Assembly (NCBI GenBank): GCA_948537335.1
Contig: CAOUJG010000004.1
Location: 28,311-92,310 of the forward strand
Length of the DNA stretch: 64,000 bases
Reading direction: 5' to 3'
From: an uncultured Eubacteriales bacterium
Lineage (GTDB): Bacteria; Bacillota; Clostridia; Oscillospirales; Acutalibacteraceae
In this document: positions 52,088 to 61,570 of the stretch, one piece after another
Position numbering within the stretch: the stretch's first letter is position 1
Layout: each line of letters opens with the position of its first letter
Program-made: the position numbers and the translations under genes
Notes under the pieces: model-generated
What the model was told of the DNA's origin: nothing
What the model saw: the letters and a program-made list of their open reading frames with translations, nothing else
The model's database searches: none

Positions 52088-53104
52088 TCAATGAACCGCG
52101 CCACCATTAAGGAGTCCCTTCAGCTTAAAAAACAAATATATGGCCTTTTTCCGCTTCCGTTTTATCAGTTCACACACGATTTTTACTTGGCTATCGGACA
52201 ATTTTACATTATATAATATATTTTTCACAAAATCATTTTCTAAACAATCGTCTATTTTTCTTAGCTTAACGCCCTTTTCCTCGGCCGAAACTATAACCAG
52301 CTTCTTCAAATAATAATAAATTTCTTTTGCAAACACTTCGTTAATTCCGCTAAAATCCTGCGAATTAAAGCTCTTTTTAAAAAACTCTTGCACTTTTTTA
52401 TGCAGCATAATTTCCGTATCAAAAAGGCCATCGTTATATTGGTCCGACAGGCTCCCCGGCGCAGAAACGCTGTAATTATAAAGTTTATCCTTCACCACAG
52501 ATATTTTACCACAATTTGAAAAGTAACACAAATTAAACAGCAGATCCTCTCCCAAAGTGCAGGTTTCATCGAATGGCGCCGTTATTTTGTCTCTGCGATA
52601 AAGCTTATTGCACGGCGAATTAAAAAACGCACCCTTATAAAGCGCCTCAAAGCAGCTCTTAAACTCCGCCAGACTTTGGCCGCAAAACCTCGGCGGAGTC
52701 TTTTTTATCACGCTGCTGCCATTCACCCTATTATACCCGCAAACCACCACGTCTGCGTTGTTTTTGGCCATCTCATCCGTCAAAATTTGCGTCATATCTG
52801 AGTTTATATAATCGTCCGCATCCAAAAACTGTATCAGTTCGCCATTTGACGCATTTATCCCTGCGTTCCTTGCCGAGGAAACCCCGTTGTTCTCTTTGTT
52901 TAGCACCTTTACTCTTTTTTCGTCCGCTAACTTTAGCGCCTCGCAGACCTTCAGAGAGCCATCCGTTGAGCCATCGTTAACCAGAACAACCTCCACATTG
53001 CCGTAGCTTTGCGAAAGAATACTCTCTGCACAGCGTTTTAGCGTTTTTTCGGAGTTATAGACCGGCACAATCACGCTCACCTTCGGTTTTGTTGACGTTT
53101 TCAC
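52088..53104 (-). CDS. Family 2 glycosyltransferase
   Basis: A 338-residue GT2 enzyme. N-terminal Rossmann-like catalytic domain: KVSVIVPVYNSEKTLKRC, VVLVNDGSTDGSL and the acidic motif LIQFLDADDYINS near 92. A C-terminal basic region (RKRKKAIYLFFKLKG) may contact the membrane. Its first codon overlaps the stop of the Wzy-like gene (ATGA), so they are translated together. The sugar is unknown. Confidence 0.9.
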   Translation of the reverse strand: MKTSTKPKVSVIVPVYNSEKTLKRCAESILSQSYGNVEVVLVNDGSTDGSLKVCEALKLADEKRVKVLNKENNGVSSARNAGINASNGELIQFLDADDYINSDMTQILTDEMAKNNADVVVCGYNRVNGSSVIKKTPPRFCGQSLAEFKSCFEALYKGAFFNSPCNKLYRRDKITAPFDETCTLGEDLLFNLCYFSNCGKISVVKDKLYNYSVSAPGSLSDQYNDGLFDTEIMLHKKVQEFFKKSFNSQDFSGINEVFAKEIYYYLKKLVIVSAEEKGVKLRKIDDCLENDFVKNILYNVKLSDSQVKIVCELIKRKRKKAIYLFFKLKGLLNGGAVH

Positions 53105-54555
53105 AAACTATCGTTCTCCTTTATAAGGCTTCCTGCCGCCAATTTTGAGGCTTCTGCCTTAGCAAAATAGCCAGAATACCCCATGCAAAGCCAAAACGTT
53201 AGCACGTTGATGGTGTTTACGAAGAATATTTCTGACAAGAAAAACGCCGAAACCGCCACCGCCACGACGACGGTGAAGCTGAGCAGGACCATGTAATAAT
53301 TTTCGCCCGCCGGGGCTAAAAACAGGTGCGTGAAGATGAAAATCAAGTACTTCACGAAAAAAACGATCAAGAACAATGCCCCCACAACGCCCGTGGACGC
53401 GAAGATATCCAAATAAGCATTGTGCACTGCATAGGCTCTCTGCGCGATGAAGCCATTTGGAAAAAGCTCCTTGGCGTAAGTTCGCATGTTTCTGGGTGAG
53501 GTTCCAAATACGGGTGCGCTCAAAAACAGCTCCCATGCGCTCTCCCAAATCTTGAACCTGCAATTTGACACGTCGGAGCTGTTCACCACGTCCCCGCGGT
53601 TCATGTCGATGTGCTTCCTTAGCCGTGCGTCCGAAACGCTTGCCTGCTCAAACGGAGAGCTCACAAACTGCGGCAAGTAGGAAAGCCCTTTTCGTGCAAT
53701 GTTAACGCTCAAAAACACCGCAAGGCCGCATATTAACGAAATCGCAGCTAAAACAAACTGCTTTACAATCAGGTTTAATCGCACATTCTTGACTTCGAAA
53801 TTCTTTAGCAACACGAAATACACACCAAAAATCACTGTGACGGCAGCCGCAACCTCCGACGTTCTGGAGCCGGACAAGGTTATGTAGCAAAAATTGACCG
53901 CTATGCTCAGCCAATAAAACGCCTTGAGCGCCGCCCTTTCGCTGTTTTTTATATTAAAAATCGAAAAGATTATCACGACGATGGCCACGGAGGCCGCAAA
54001 ATTAGGATCCTCAAAAATCCCAAACAGGCGCCCTTCTATGAACCCGAACCTTGCGAACAAGTCCGGCGAGACGTCCACATAATCGCCGATCTGGAACAAA
54101 AACATCGCCAGCGAAGCCGTGCACGCCACGAACCACACCAAAATCAGGATGTTGCTTACGTATTTTATCTCACTTTTTACCTCCGCCCGCGACAGTTCGG
54201 CGTCTACCGGGTACAGGAGGAAAAATGAAATCGCAAGCCACACCAAATTGCGGACGTTCCCGAGCACTCCGAACCTTGCGTTTATTAAGCTGGAAACCGC
54301 ACACGCGGCGAGAAAAAGCACTAGCCAGACTACATTTTTCTGTTTTAGAAAAATGCGCCGCGTAAAAAAGTCAAAGCAAATTATGCTTGCACCGAACACC
54401 GCCACCGCCGAGAATACTAGTGTGTTTACCGCCTGAGTCTCCGCGAGCGCGATTGGCAGTAGCACCCGCGTCAGGACCGCCGCGATAAACGCCGTCATAT
54501 ATGCTTTTCGCAAAAATTGGTAAACATCTTTGCTGGCATATTTTCTCAAAATCAT
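53101..54555 (-). CDS. O-antigen-ligase/polymerase-like membrane protein (Wzy/WaaL family)
   Basis: A 484-residue protein from the ATG at 54555; a TTG six bases upstream is equally placed after AGAGGA. It has 11-12 membrane segments and the Wzy_C family motif VHNAYLDIFASTGVVG near 395. The extracytoplasmic segment GSRTSEVAAA near 215 is also typical. In a flippase/GT operon such a protein usually polymerises or ligates the repeat unit outside the membrane. It overlaps the next gene by four bases. Confidence 0.85.
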   Translation of the reverse strand: MILRKYASKDVYQFLRKAYMTAFIAAVLTRVLLPIALAETQAVNTLVFSAVAVFGASIICFDFFTRRIFLKQKNVVWLVLFLAACAVSSLINARFGVLGNVRNLVWLAISFFLLYPVDAELSRAEVKSEIKYVSNILILVWFVACTASLAMFLFQIGDYVDVSPDLFARFGFIEGRLFGIFEDPNFAASVAIVVIIFSIFNIKNSERAALKAFYWLSIAVNFCYITLSGSRTSEVAAAVTVIFGVYFVLLKNFEVKNVRLNLIVKQFVLAAISLICGLAVFLSVNIARKGLSYLPQFVSSPFEQASVSDARLRKHIDMNRGDVVNSSDVSNCRFKIWESAWELFLSAPVFGTSPRNMRTYAKELFPNGFIAQRAYAVHNAYLDIFASTGVVGALFLIVFFVKYLIFIFTHLFLAPAGENYYMVLLSFTVVVAVAVSAFFLSEIFFVNTINVLTFWLCMGYSGYFAKAEASKLAAGSLIKENDSL

Positions 54556-54599
54556 CGTCAAACCAAATCCTCTTTTTAATCTAAATTTTCTCCGGGTAA

Positions 54600-55583
54600 T
54601 CAATCGTTGAGCCTCGCCCTGCTGGCCTTTTGCCACCTTAGCAATTTTTTATAAAGCCCCGGACAAAGCCACAGTACTAGCATTGCCGCTTTGCGCTTTA
54701 ATGAAAAGCACGAGTTTATCAGCATTTTGGGCGTGTTTGCCCGCAACTTTTTTAGCACCTCTTCGTAGCTCTGCGGGTCCTCCAATTTCTCGCTCAAAAC
54801 CATCTTGTCAAAAACATACGTATACGCCCACAGCAATCGGAACTCTGCCTGTTTTGTTAAGTCTGCAAAATCTTTTTTTACAAGCTCCAAATTCTGCTCA
54901 TACGCTGACACCACGTCGAAGTCCTGCCGCTTAAACGCCGACGTGGTGATGCTTTTGCCCCTGTGCATGTAGTAGTATTTGGGTGAAGAGTCGAAAACGA
55001 CCGTCGCGGCGCTCGCCAAAACCTTTGGGATCGTAAACGCATCCTCAGAAAGCCTCCCCTTGGGGAACCTTACCTCCGCGAAAAGATCCCTCTTATACAG
55101 CTTATTCACCGCATTCACCGAGAATTTGACGCCCTCCAAAGCGGCTCCAAGCGCCTCTTTATTGTTCAAAATCAGAAACTCGTCTTGCCCCGAATACTGC
55201 GGCACTTTGCGATCCACATAACAATCATACAGCCCGCATACCGCCACATCCGCGTTTTGCTCGGTTATATTTTTGTACAAAACCTCATACATGTCCGGCG
55301 CAACGTAGTCGTCCCCGTCCACAAAACCTATATATTCACTCGCGGCGGCCTTTATTCCTACGTTTCTCGCCTCGCTCAGACCCTCATTCGGCTTGTGAAT
55401 CACCTTTATGCGCGCGTCCTGTTTTGCATAATCATCACAAATCGCGCCACAATCGTCCGGAGAGCCATCATCAACCAAAATTATTTCTATGTCCGACAAA
55501 GTCTGCCCCACAAGCGAGTCCACGCATTTTCTTATGTATTTCTCGACCTTATAAATCGGCACTATCACGCTGATTTTAGCCAT
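54600..55583 (-). CDS. Family 2 glycosyltransferase
   Basis: A 327-residue GT2 enzyme: KISVIVPIYKVEKYIRKC at the start, IILVDDGSPDDCGAIC near 35 and the acidic motif IGFVDGDDYVAPDM near 88. C-terminal region has SEDAFTIPKVLA and a hydrophobic helix near 305. It follows tarJ by seven bases. The related enzyme at 52088 is close in architecture, so the repeat unit probably has several sugars. Acceptor and donor unknown. Confidence 0.9.
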   Translation of the reverse strand: MAKISVIVPIYKVEKYIRKCVDSLVGQTLSDIEIILVDDGSPDDCGAICDDYAKQDARIKVIHKPNEGLSEARNVGIKAAASEYIGFVDGDDYVAPDMYEVLYKNITEQNADVAVCGLYDCYVDRKVPQYSGQDEFLILNNKEALGAALEGVKFSVNAVNKLYKRDLFAEVRFPKGRLSEDAFTIPKVLASAATVVFDSSPKYYYMHRGKSITTSAFKRQDFDVVSAYEQNLELVKKDFADLTKQAEFRLLWAYTYVFDKMVLSEKLEDPQSYEEVLKKLRANTPKMLINSCFSLKRKAAMLVLWLCPGLYKKLLRWQKASRARLND

Positions 55584-55590
55584 TTTTCAC

Positions 55591-56604
55591 CTACAACTTC
55601 CACTCAAAAACGGTCTTGAACATCGTTCCGGAGTCCTCCGCAAAGGCTCTGTGAATGTCCGCGATGCTGGCGACCGGCTTCGTTTCGCAGATAATCGCAG
55701 AGATCCGATTTTGAAAATCCGGATTCTCCAAGAGCTTAACCGCATTCTCAAAGTCAACTCTGCCCGACCTGCTGCAGCCGATCAGCGTCAGGCCCTTCTC
55801 CAGCACGTTCCTAGTGTTAATCGGCACCTTATCCTCGCTAACCCCCAGCATAATCGCCGTTCCCTGCGGGTTAATGTGGCGAATTATTTCGTTTATCGCA
55901 TAAAAGCTGCCAGTCGACCCCACGCACTCAAAGGCATGGTCTATGCGCAAATCCGCCGGCAGACTGCCAGTAAGATAGGTCTCGTCCGCGAAAGAAAAGT
56001 ACGAAAGTTTCGTCCTATTTTTGCCAATAACAATAATTTTTGAATTCTTAAAAGTATTCTTCAAGATGCAAGAAACCGCATAGGCAAGGCTTCCGTCGCC
56101 CCAAACCGCAATCGCATCCCGATACTGATGGGCGTTATGGTCAAAGCGCCTCACCGCATGCACGCCAACGCTAATAAATTCACAAATTGCTGCTATCGTC
56201 AGCGGAATCTTCTCGAACGGAACCAGCCTGTCGCCCGGCATAGCCACAAATTCCTGCATGAATCCGTCGTAGCCGCTAGACAAAAACTTGGCCCCTTTGG
56301 CATAGTTCTCGTACTCACCGGCCCGGACATTCCCCGGCACGTTGGGAATCATCACAACATTCTGGCCAACGCTGAATTTTTGAGACTTATCATAAACGAC
56401 TTCCCCGCAGCATTCGTGGATTAGCGCCATAGGCAACTTTTTTTGCAAAACATTCGCATCCCGCTGCCCCAAGTAATACCGCTGGTCGGCGTGGCAAATC
56501 GCCATGTACCGGGGCTTCACAACGACCTCCCCCGCGATGTCTATGTCGGAGTACTTCACCGAGAAAACCCGCGGGCACACCAGCTGGTACGCGCAACTAA
56601 TCAA
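55591..56604 (-). CDS. tarJ: Ribulose-5-phosphate reductase (TarJ-like)
   Basis: A 337-residue medium-chain zinc dehydrogenase. I start at the TTG at 56604, behind GGAGGGGGGAG and overlapping the TarI stop codon. Zinc-site segments are ICHADQRYY near 35 and LIHECCGEV near 65, and a GxGxxA-type coenzyme site VWGDGSLAYAVS near 165. TarJ reduces ribulose 5-phosphate to ribitol 5-phosphate for TarI. The adjacent TarI-like gene makes this the best call; other polyol dehydrogenases have a similar sequence. Confidence 0.8.
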   Translation of the reverse strand: MISCAYQLVCPRVFSVKYSDIDIAGEVVVKPRYMAICHADQRYYLGQRDANVLQKKLPMALIHECCGEVVYDKSQKFSVGQNVVMIPNVPGNVRAGEYENYAKGAKFLSSGYDGFMQEFVAMPGDRLVPFEKIPLTIAAICEFISVGVHAVRRFDHNAHQYRDAIAVWGDGSLAYAVSCILKNTFKNSKIIVIGKNRTKLSYFSFADETYLTGSLPADLRIDHAFECVGSTGSFYAINEIIRHINPQGTAIMLGVSEDKVPINTRNVLEKGLTLIGCSRSGRVDFENAVKLLENPDFQNRISAIICETKPVASIADIHRAFAEDSGTMFKTVFEWKL

Positions 56605-57310
56605 CCCGGACTCCCCCCTCCAGCGCCATCGCGATCTTGTAATCCGCAACAGTCGTGATTTTTAGGTTCGAGACTTCGCCCTCCACCAGATACACTGGGT
56701 AATCTCGCACAACGCAAATTTTGCATGCGTCCGTCAAGACTGCCTTTTCCGCATCGGTCAGATCATTGTACATTTCAAAAAGCAGATTAACCCTAAAGCT
56801 CTGCGGGGTCTGACCCTGATACATAAACTTTCTATTCGGGATGCTTGTGATTGTGCTGCCATTTTCCGACGTTACGATGGTGTCCGTTGCAGCAATGACG
56901 GTATCGCACGCACCATATTTTATCGCAGCATCGATATTCTCCTCAATAATCCGATTCGTCACAAACGGTCTCACAGAGTCATGCGTGACCACAATATTGT
57001 CCTCGTCGTCGCCGTATCGCTCTTTTATGCTGTTTATAATGTTAAAAATCGTGCTATTTCGGTCACTACCCCCAGGTACGCACACCAACTTATCCGCATC
57101 TAGGCCATATTTCTCTATCAAATCCTGCATATGCAGCATCCAGTCTGGGTGCACACCTATATAAATTTTGTCCAGCCGCGGACACATCAGGAATTTCTCC
57201 ACCGTATGGATTATAATCGGCTTGCTGCCGAGCATTAAGAATTGTTTTGGCATGTCGGCTATGTTCATCCGCGAGCCGACCCCGCCCGCCAATATCGCTC
57301 CAAAAATCAT
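56597..57310 (-). CDS. tarI: Ribitol-5-phosphate cytidylyltransferase (TarI-like)
   Basis: A 237-residue IspD/TarI-family nucleotidyltransferase. The ATG at 57310 follows AAAGGAGAAC and gives the opening MIFGAILAGGVGSRM, the nucleotide-binding motif. Other signatures: MPKQFLMLGSKPI (near 20), HDSVRPFVT near 107 and GQTPQSFRVNLL near 165. Paired with tarJ it should make CDP-ribitol for a wall polymer. It overlaps the LicD gene by four bases. Confidence 0.88.
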   Translation of the reverse strand: MIFGAILAGGVGSRMNIADMPKQFLMLGSKPIIIHTVEKFLMCPRLDKIYIGVHPDWMLHMQDLIEKYGLDADKLVCVPGGSDRNSTIFNIINSIKERYGDDEDNIVVTHDSVRPFVTNRIIEENIDAAIKYGACDTVIAATDTIVTSENGSTITSIPNRKFMYQGQTPQSFRVNLLFEMYNDLTDAEKAVLTDACKICVVRDYPVYLVEGEVSNLKITTVADYKIAMALEGGVRVD

Positions 57311-58197
57311 TTTCGTTCTCCTTTGCAGTAATACTCGCCTTTGTACCTTGCATAGCCGTTCGATAGGTCGCAAAAAACCGCGTTGTGATGCGGTACCTGC
57401 TTCCCCTCGGGCGGCAATCTCATGTAGTCGCCAAACGCCATCCGCAAATATTCGTCATACCCCGTCGGAATGGGCATCTTCTCGCCTTCAAAGTCAACAT
57501 CCAACGCCTCGCTAAACGCCGATTTGGGGTATTTGTTTCTCATGTAGCGCGGCCCTGAGCACAGCTCGGTAACATTGCTGCAGTCGCGGATCTTGTGCTT
57601 GGACATCTGTCGTTCAGCAAACCGCCAAATTTTATACCGCAACCTTCGCGACGGAACGAGACCTAAGAGCATCTTGCCGCAAAAATTGACCATCCCGCCG
57701 TGATTCACCGGCACTATCTGTGCGCAAAACACGGAATAAACAAGCGCCCAAAACACCTGAATCCCTCTTGCAGCCCTAGAATTCGGGCATCCATCCAGCG
57801 GCAAAATGTCCAAAGCTACGCCATGGTTAATGTCCAGGTCGGCCTGATGCGTCTTGATGAACGTCGTGTTGTTGTCGTTTATCGTGGCAAAAAGGTTCCT
57901 ATAATGATGCGCCTCATCCGCGCGGCAGTAGGAATATCTTCTCGTATCCGCCTTTTGATTCCACAGCTCACCTAGCTTCTCGTAATCATCACGCGGCATA
58001 AATACGTCTACGTCGTCGTCCCACGGCACAAATCCCTTATTTCGCACCGCTCCAATGCAGCATCCGCCGCAAAGAAAAAACTTAAGGCCATTTCGTTTGC
58101 AAAAATCCCTAAAATAAAGCGCCATCTCAAGGTTCTTCAACTGTAGTTGTCGCAGTTCTTCTTGCGAAAGCTCGCATTTTTCGTACCCGTTCTCCAT
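57307..58197 (-). CDS. LicD family phosphotransferase
   Basis: A 296-residue LicD-type protein. I use the ATG at 58197, 22 bases after the upstream stop, giving the opening MENGYEKCELSQEEL; the ribosome site AAGGAG is farther than ideal. The signature is CGGCCIGAVRNKGFVPWDDD near 40-60, with three Asp in the NTP-transferase-like metal site, then VDVFMPRDDYEKL. LicD enzymes move phosphocholine, or in fungi and bacteria ribitol-P and related groups, onto glycans. With TarIJ adjacent, ribitol-phosphate transfer is attractive. Confidence 0.85.
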   Translation of the reverse strand: MENGYEKCELSQEELRQLQLKNLEMALYFRDFCKRNGLKFFLCGGCCIGAVRNKGFVPWDDDVDVFMPRDDYEKLGELWNQKADTRRYSYCRADEAHHYRNLFATINDNNTTFIKTHQADLDINHGVALDILPLDGCPNSRAARGIQVFWALVYSVFCAQIVPVNHGGMVNFCGKMLLGLVPSRRLRYKIWRFAERQMSKHKIRDCSNVTELCSGPRYMRNKYPKSAFSEALDVDFEGEKMPIPTGYDEYLRMAFGDYMRLPPEGKQVPHHNAVFCDLSNGYARYKGEYYCKGERK

Positions 58198-58219
58198 ATT
58201 CGTAAAATCTATTTCTCCT

Positions 58220-59260
58220 TCAATTGGCAAAAGTGGCGTCGCACCTGAACTTTGCGTTCCAAAATTTAAATATTCCGCAGAAGAATCCCGCGCCATAGGC
58301 AATATGTAAAACAAAATGCACCCAAACTAGCCGGAGTTTATCGCAAAATCTGCGCAAATACTTGCTTTTAAGCGAAAAATAAAAAGATAAACTTAAGTAA
58401 ATCAGCATCACAACAGCAAAAGTCAGACACGCCAACCCGCTAAACAATGATAGCACCGAGAACATCGCAACAAACAAAAAAAACAAAACCGGCACCAAGT
58501 GCGATAATCGTGCGAAATTTCCGTGTTTTTTTATGACCGCCACTTTCCACAGCCCATACTCAAAATACTGCTTAAACAGCGCTCCATAGCGGCTCCTCGG
58601 GTAATACACGCTCTTTATCTTCGGCGTCACATACACCCTGCCGCCACTTTTCAAAATCCTCAAATTCAAGTCGTCATCCTCATTGCGCGGCAAATCCTCG
58701 TCGTAAAGCCCCAACCTTAGCAGAGTTTCTCTTTTAAAAGCTCCCAAATACACCGTGTCAGCGTAACCTTCGTAATTTTCATCGTGAAACTTCCCACCGC
58801 CAAGCGCAAATGGACTATGATATGCCGCCGCAATCACCTTTTGAAGCCTAGTTTTACCCCTTGCAATCATCGGTCCGCCCACATTTGCGGCATTTGTTTT
58901 CTCTAAGTGCCTCACGCATTCCGATACATAGTCGCTGGCGTACTCCGAATGTGCGTCCATCCGCACCACATACCTGCCCACAGCGTTTTTGATGCCTATA
59001 TTCAGCGCGTGCTGCACCGTCTTTCTTGGGTTTTCGCATAACCTTATAAAATCATATTTGGCTGCAAAACCTTCTATTATCGCAACGGTTCGGTCTTCGG
59101 AAGCTCCGTCGACCAAGATCAGCTCCATATCTTTTTTCGGAAAATCCTGATTCAGCACCGACTCCACGCACTTTGCAATGTATTTTTCCTCATTGCGCAC
59201 CGGAATCACCACCGAAACCAGCCGCCCACCCGCGTCAGCCGTTCTTTTCTGAGTCTCCAT
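58220..59260 (-). CDS. Membrane-linked family 2 glycosyltransferase
   Basis: A 346-residue GT2 enzyme, first gene of the operon. Catalytic domain: LVSVVIPVRNEEKYIAKC, LILVDGASEDRTVA near 47, MDAHSEY near 105, and NEDDDLNLRI near 200, plus a QYFEYGLWK-type acceptor motif. Two to three C-terminal membrane segments (about 255-330) anchor it. It resembles succinoglycan/EPS-type transferases. It has its own promoter upstream. Confidence 0.88.
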   Translation of the reverse strand: METQKRTADAGGRLVSVVIPVRNEEKYIAKCVESVLNQDFPKKDMELILVDGASEDRTVAIIEGFAAKYDFIRLCENPRKTVQHALNIGIKNAVGRYVVRMDAHSEYASDYVSECVRHLEKTNAANVGGPMIARGKTRLQKVIAAAYHSPFALGGGKFHDENYEGYADTVYLGAFKRETLLRLGLYDEDLPRNEDDDLNLRILKSGGRVYVTPKIKSVYYPRSRYGALFKQYFEYGLWKVAVIKKHGNFARLSHLVPVLFFLFVAMFSVLSLFSGLACLTFAVVMLIYLSLSFYFSLKSKYLRRFCDKLRLVWVHFVLHIAYGAGFFCGIFKFWNAKFRCDATFAN

Positions 59261-59323
59261 AGTTCTTTCGCCTCGCTAACTTGCAATTTGCCGCCCGCGC
59301 CGCCCATTTTTCGCGCTCATCAT

Positions 59324-59352
59324 ATTATATCAAATTTTCGCGCCGTTGTAAA
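59324..59352 (-). promoter_or_regulatory. Promoter of the wall-glycopolymer operon
   Basis: On the minus strand TTTACA (59347-59352), 17 bases, TATAAT (59324-59329). Start near 59317, about 55 bases before the first glycosyltransferase. It would drive the eight-gene operon from 59260 down to 50520. Confidence 0.65.
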
Positions 59353-59413
59353 AACATCGTTCGCCCGCATAACTGCGCGGCCGAGCGCGAATAACTATTA
59401 TGAGGTGATTTTT

Positions 59414-59566
59414 ATGGATAGCCATTTTGGCGATAACATCGACTCCAACGCCTATTTTCAGGCGCTGCCCGCCTACGTTAAGGAGAGCATCAAGCAGAGC
59501 GGAGTCCACTTTGCGTCCGAAGAAGAGCTTCGCGACTGCGCCGAAAAGCTGATGAAAAATAATTAA
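59414..59566 (+). CDS. Small conserved hypothetical protein, 50 residues
   Basis: A 50-residue protein, ATG at 59414 with TGAGGTGA upstream. It is hydrophilic with a pattern of YFQALPAYVKESIKQSG followed by an acidic FASEEELRDCAEKL helix, a style of short protein I associate with Clostridia but cannot name. One Cys. No membrane or signal segment. Role unknown. Confidence 0.65.
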   Translation: MDSHFGDNIDSNAYFQALPAYVKESIKQSGVHFASEEELRDCAEKLMKNN

Positions 59567-59617
59567 GCAAACACCAATCCCCAAATTGGCGCCAATCTTT
59601 GATTTTGAAATTGCAAA

Positions 59618-59657
59618 GCCTATAGATTTCATGCGAACTAGCACAATTTCTATAGGC
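59618..59657. terminator. Hairpin between convergent genes (possible terminator)
   Basis: GCCTATAGA (59618-59626) pairs perfectly with TCTATAGGC (59649-59657), loop 22 bases. The plus side is followed by CCAAATTTTTG, a weak T-run. It lies between the small gene and hpf. Confidence 0.45.
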
Positions 59658-59672
59658 CAAATTTTTGCAAAA

Positions 59673-60224
59673 TTATTTATTTTCCGAGTCCGGAACCAAC
59701 AAGCCGTAATCCCCGTTCTCTCGGCGATATACCAGATTTATCTCGCCCGTTTCGGTGCTTCTAAACATGTAAAATTTGTGGCCAATCATGTTCATCTGCA
59801 AAATCGCTTCGTCCACCGCCAGCGCCACTGCCGGGACCTTCTTCACCCGAACAACATTGTAACTATCCTCTTCAAGGTCCGCCCCAAGCGCACCAGACTC
59901 GTGTTCCTGCAAATATTTCTCTAGCGAATCCTGCTTGAGCCTCTTTGCAAGCTTGGTTTTGTGCTTTCTAAACTGCCGCGACAGCGCCTCCATGACCTTA
60001 TCGAGCGCTTCGTTCATCTCCAACGTCGTCGCCTCCGCGCGGTAAACCATTCCGTCGTGCCGGATGGTCACCTCAACCGTCTGCCGATTTTTCTCCACAG
60101 TAACGGTGACCGTCGCCGTCGGCTCGCCATCGAACAATTTGTCAAACTTCGCGATCTTTTTTTCGGCCAGCTCCTTAAAATTATCCTTTAAATTTACCTT
60201 TCTCCCCGTGATAACTGTCTTCAC
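59673..60224 (-). CDS. hpf: Ribosome hibernation promoting factor, long form
   Basis: A 183-residue long-form HPF. Start is GTG at 60224 after AAGGAGG. Residues 1-100 form the ribosome-binding S30AE domain with ITGRKVNLKDNFKELAEKKI; residues 125-183 are the dimerisation domain with VVRVKKVPAVALAVDEAILQMN and VYRRENGDYGLLVPDS. It dimerises 70S ribosomes into inactive 100S in stationary phase or on stress. Alone in its unit. Confidence 0.95.
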   Translation of the reverse strand: MKTVITGRKVNLKDNFKELAEKKIAKFDKLFDGEPTATVTVTVEKNRQTVEVTIRHDGMVYRAEATTLEMNEALDKVMEALSRQFRKHKTKLAKRLKQDSLEKYLQEHESGALGADLEEDSYNVVRVKKVPAVALAVDEAILQMNMIGHKFYMFRSTETGEINLVYRRENGDYGLLVPDSENK

Positions 60225-60306
60225 GCTTTTCAGCCTCCTTCAAAAATACGATTTCGCTAATATGATACCACACCTGGCACCGAAATAAAACCGTCTGGCG
60301 GCATTT

Positions 60307-61476
60307 TTACATAATTTTATTTTCTATTTTTCCGTCGCAAATAACCAGAGTCAGCTTTTTCATCACGTCAAACGGCGAACCGTCAAAAACCACGAGGTCT
60401 GCGTCTTTCCCCTCGCTGATAGATCCCACTCTGTCGGCAATCTTGCAAATCCGAGCGGGGTTTATCGTTATGGCCTTGAGCGCCTCGTATTCGTCCATGC
60501 CCTCGCGCACCGCCACGGCCGCACACAGCGGCAAATATTGTATCGGCGTTTCTGGGTGATCCGTTACAATCCCTATAACCACGCTATTCTCAGCTAGAAC
60601 TTTCGGCGTCTTTGTAGATAAATTCGCAAGTTCCGGCTTAGATCTATCCGTCAATATCGGCCCGCTCAAGACATTCACTCGCTCCGCCCTTAGCCTGTCC
60701 GCAATAAGATGCCCCTCCGTCGCGTGCACGATAGTAAAGTCGATATCAAATTCCTTAGCAATTCTGATGGCAGTAAAGATATCATCGGCCCGGTGCGCAT
60801 GGATGTGCGCGGGAACTTCTCTTTTCAAAAGCGGAATTAAAGCCTCGCACTTCGCGTCATACTCCGGTAAATCGTATTCTGACGGGCTTTTCTCTGCCTT
60901 CTCCTTGTCGCAAAGATACCTCTTGGCCTTGTTCAGCTGCTCCCGAATGATCGCTGCCGTCGCCATCCTCGTCATCGGAGTCTGATTTTTGTCGTTGTAA
61001 ATCATCTTTGGGTTCTCGCCAAGCGCGAACTTCACCGCCACCGGGGCCTTTATAAGCATCTCATCCACGCAGACGCCCGATGTTTTCATAGCCAAAAGCT
61101 GACCGCCAATAGGATTCGCACTCCCCGGACCAGTTATCACCGTCGTTACGCCGGCCAAAAGAGCCTCCCGAAAGCTTTTGTCCATTGGATTCACCGCGTC
61201 AATAGCCCTCAACTGTGGTGTGGCTGGGTCCGTATATTCGTTGCCGTCCTCTCCCTCAATTCCCAAGCCATTTTCAAACAATCCCATATGCGTGTGAGCG
61301 TCCACAAAGCCCGGATACACGCTATGTCCGTTCAGGTCGATCTCATCTTTATCCGTCAGACCGCCCAGCTCGTCCATTTTGCCAACTTTAGCAATCTTGC
61401 CGGCCGTCACAAAAATGAACCCGCTCGCGATCACACCGGTGTCCATCGTATATATCCTCGCGTTGGTCAGTAACAT
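60307..61476 (-). CDS. Amidohydrolase family protein
   Basis: A 389-residue metal-dependent amidohydrolase of the imidazolonepropionase-like group. The metal motif is VYPGFVDAHTHMG near 56, with later His in HIHAHRADD near 220 and IVHATEGH near 245, and an Asp in GIVTDHPETP near 300, completing the usual set. N- and C-terminal beta-sandwich parts are present (LLTNARIYTMD; GKDADLVVFDGSPFDV). The physiological substrate is not evident. It is alone between hpf and the S1-domain gene. Confidence 0.88.
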   Translation of the reverse strand: MLLTNARIYTMDTGVIASGFIFVTAGKIAKVGKMDELGGLTDKDEIDLNGHSVYPGFVDAHTHMGLFENGLGIEGEDGNEYTDPATPQLRAIDAVNPMDKSFREALLAGVTTVITGPGSANPIGGQLLAMKTSGVCVDEMLIKAPVAVKFALGENPKMIYNDKNQTPMTRMATAAIIREQLNKAKRYLCDKEKAEKSPSEYDLPEYDAKCEALIPLLKREVPAHIHAHRADDIFTAIRIAKEFDIDFTIVHATEGHLIADRLRAERVNVLSGPILTDRSKPELANLSTKTPKVLAENSVVIGIVTDHPETPIQYLPLCAAVAVREGMDEYEALKAITINPARICKIADRVGSISEGKDADLVVFDGSPFDVMKKLTLVICDGKIENKIM

Positions 61477-61570
61477 AAAATGCCCCTTTTTCGCCTTAAT
61501 TCTAGCCTTTCAAGCAAAAAGAGCCGACTCCGTACCCATCGTTTCGACCCTTTTGCCACCTAAACCTATA

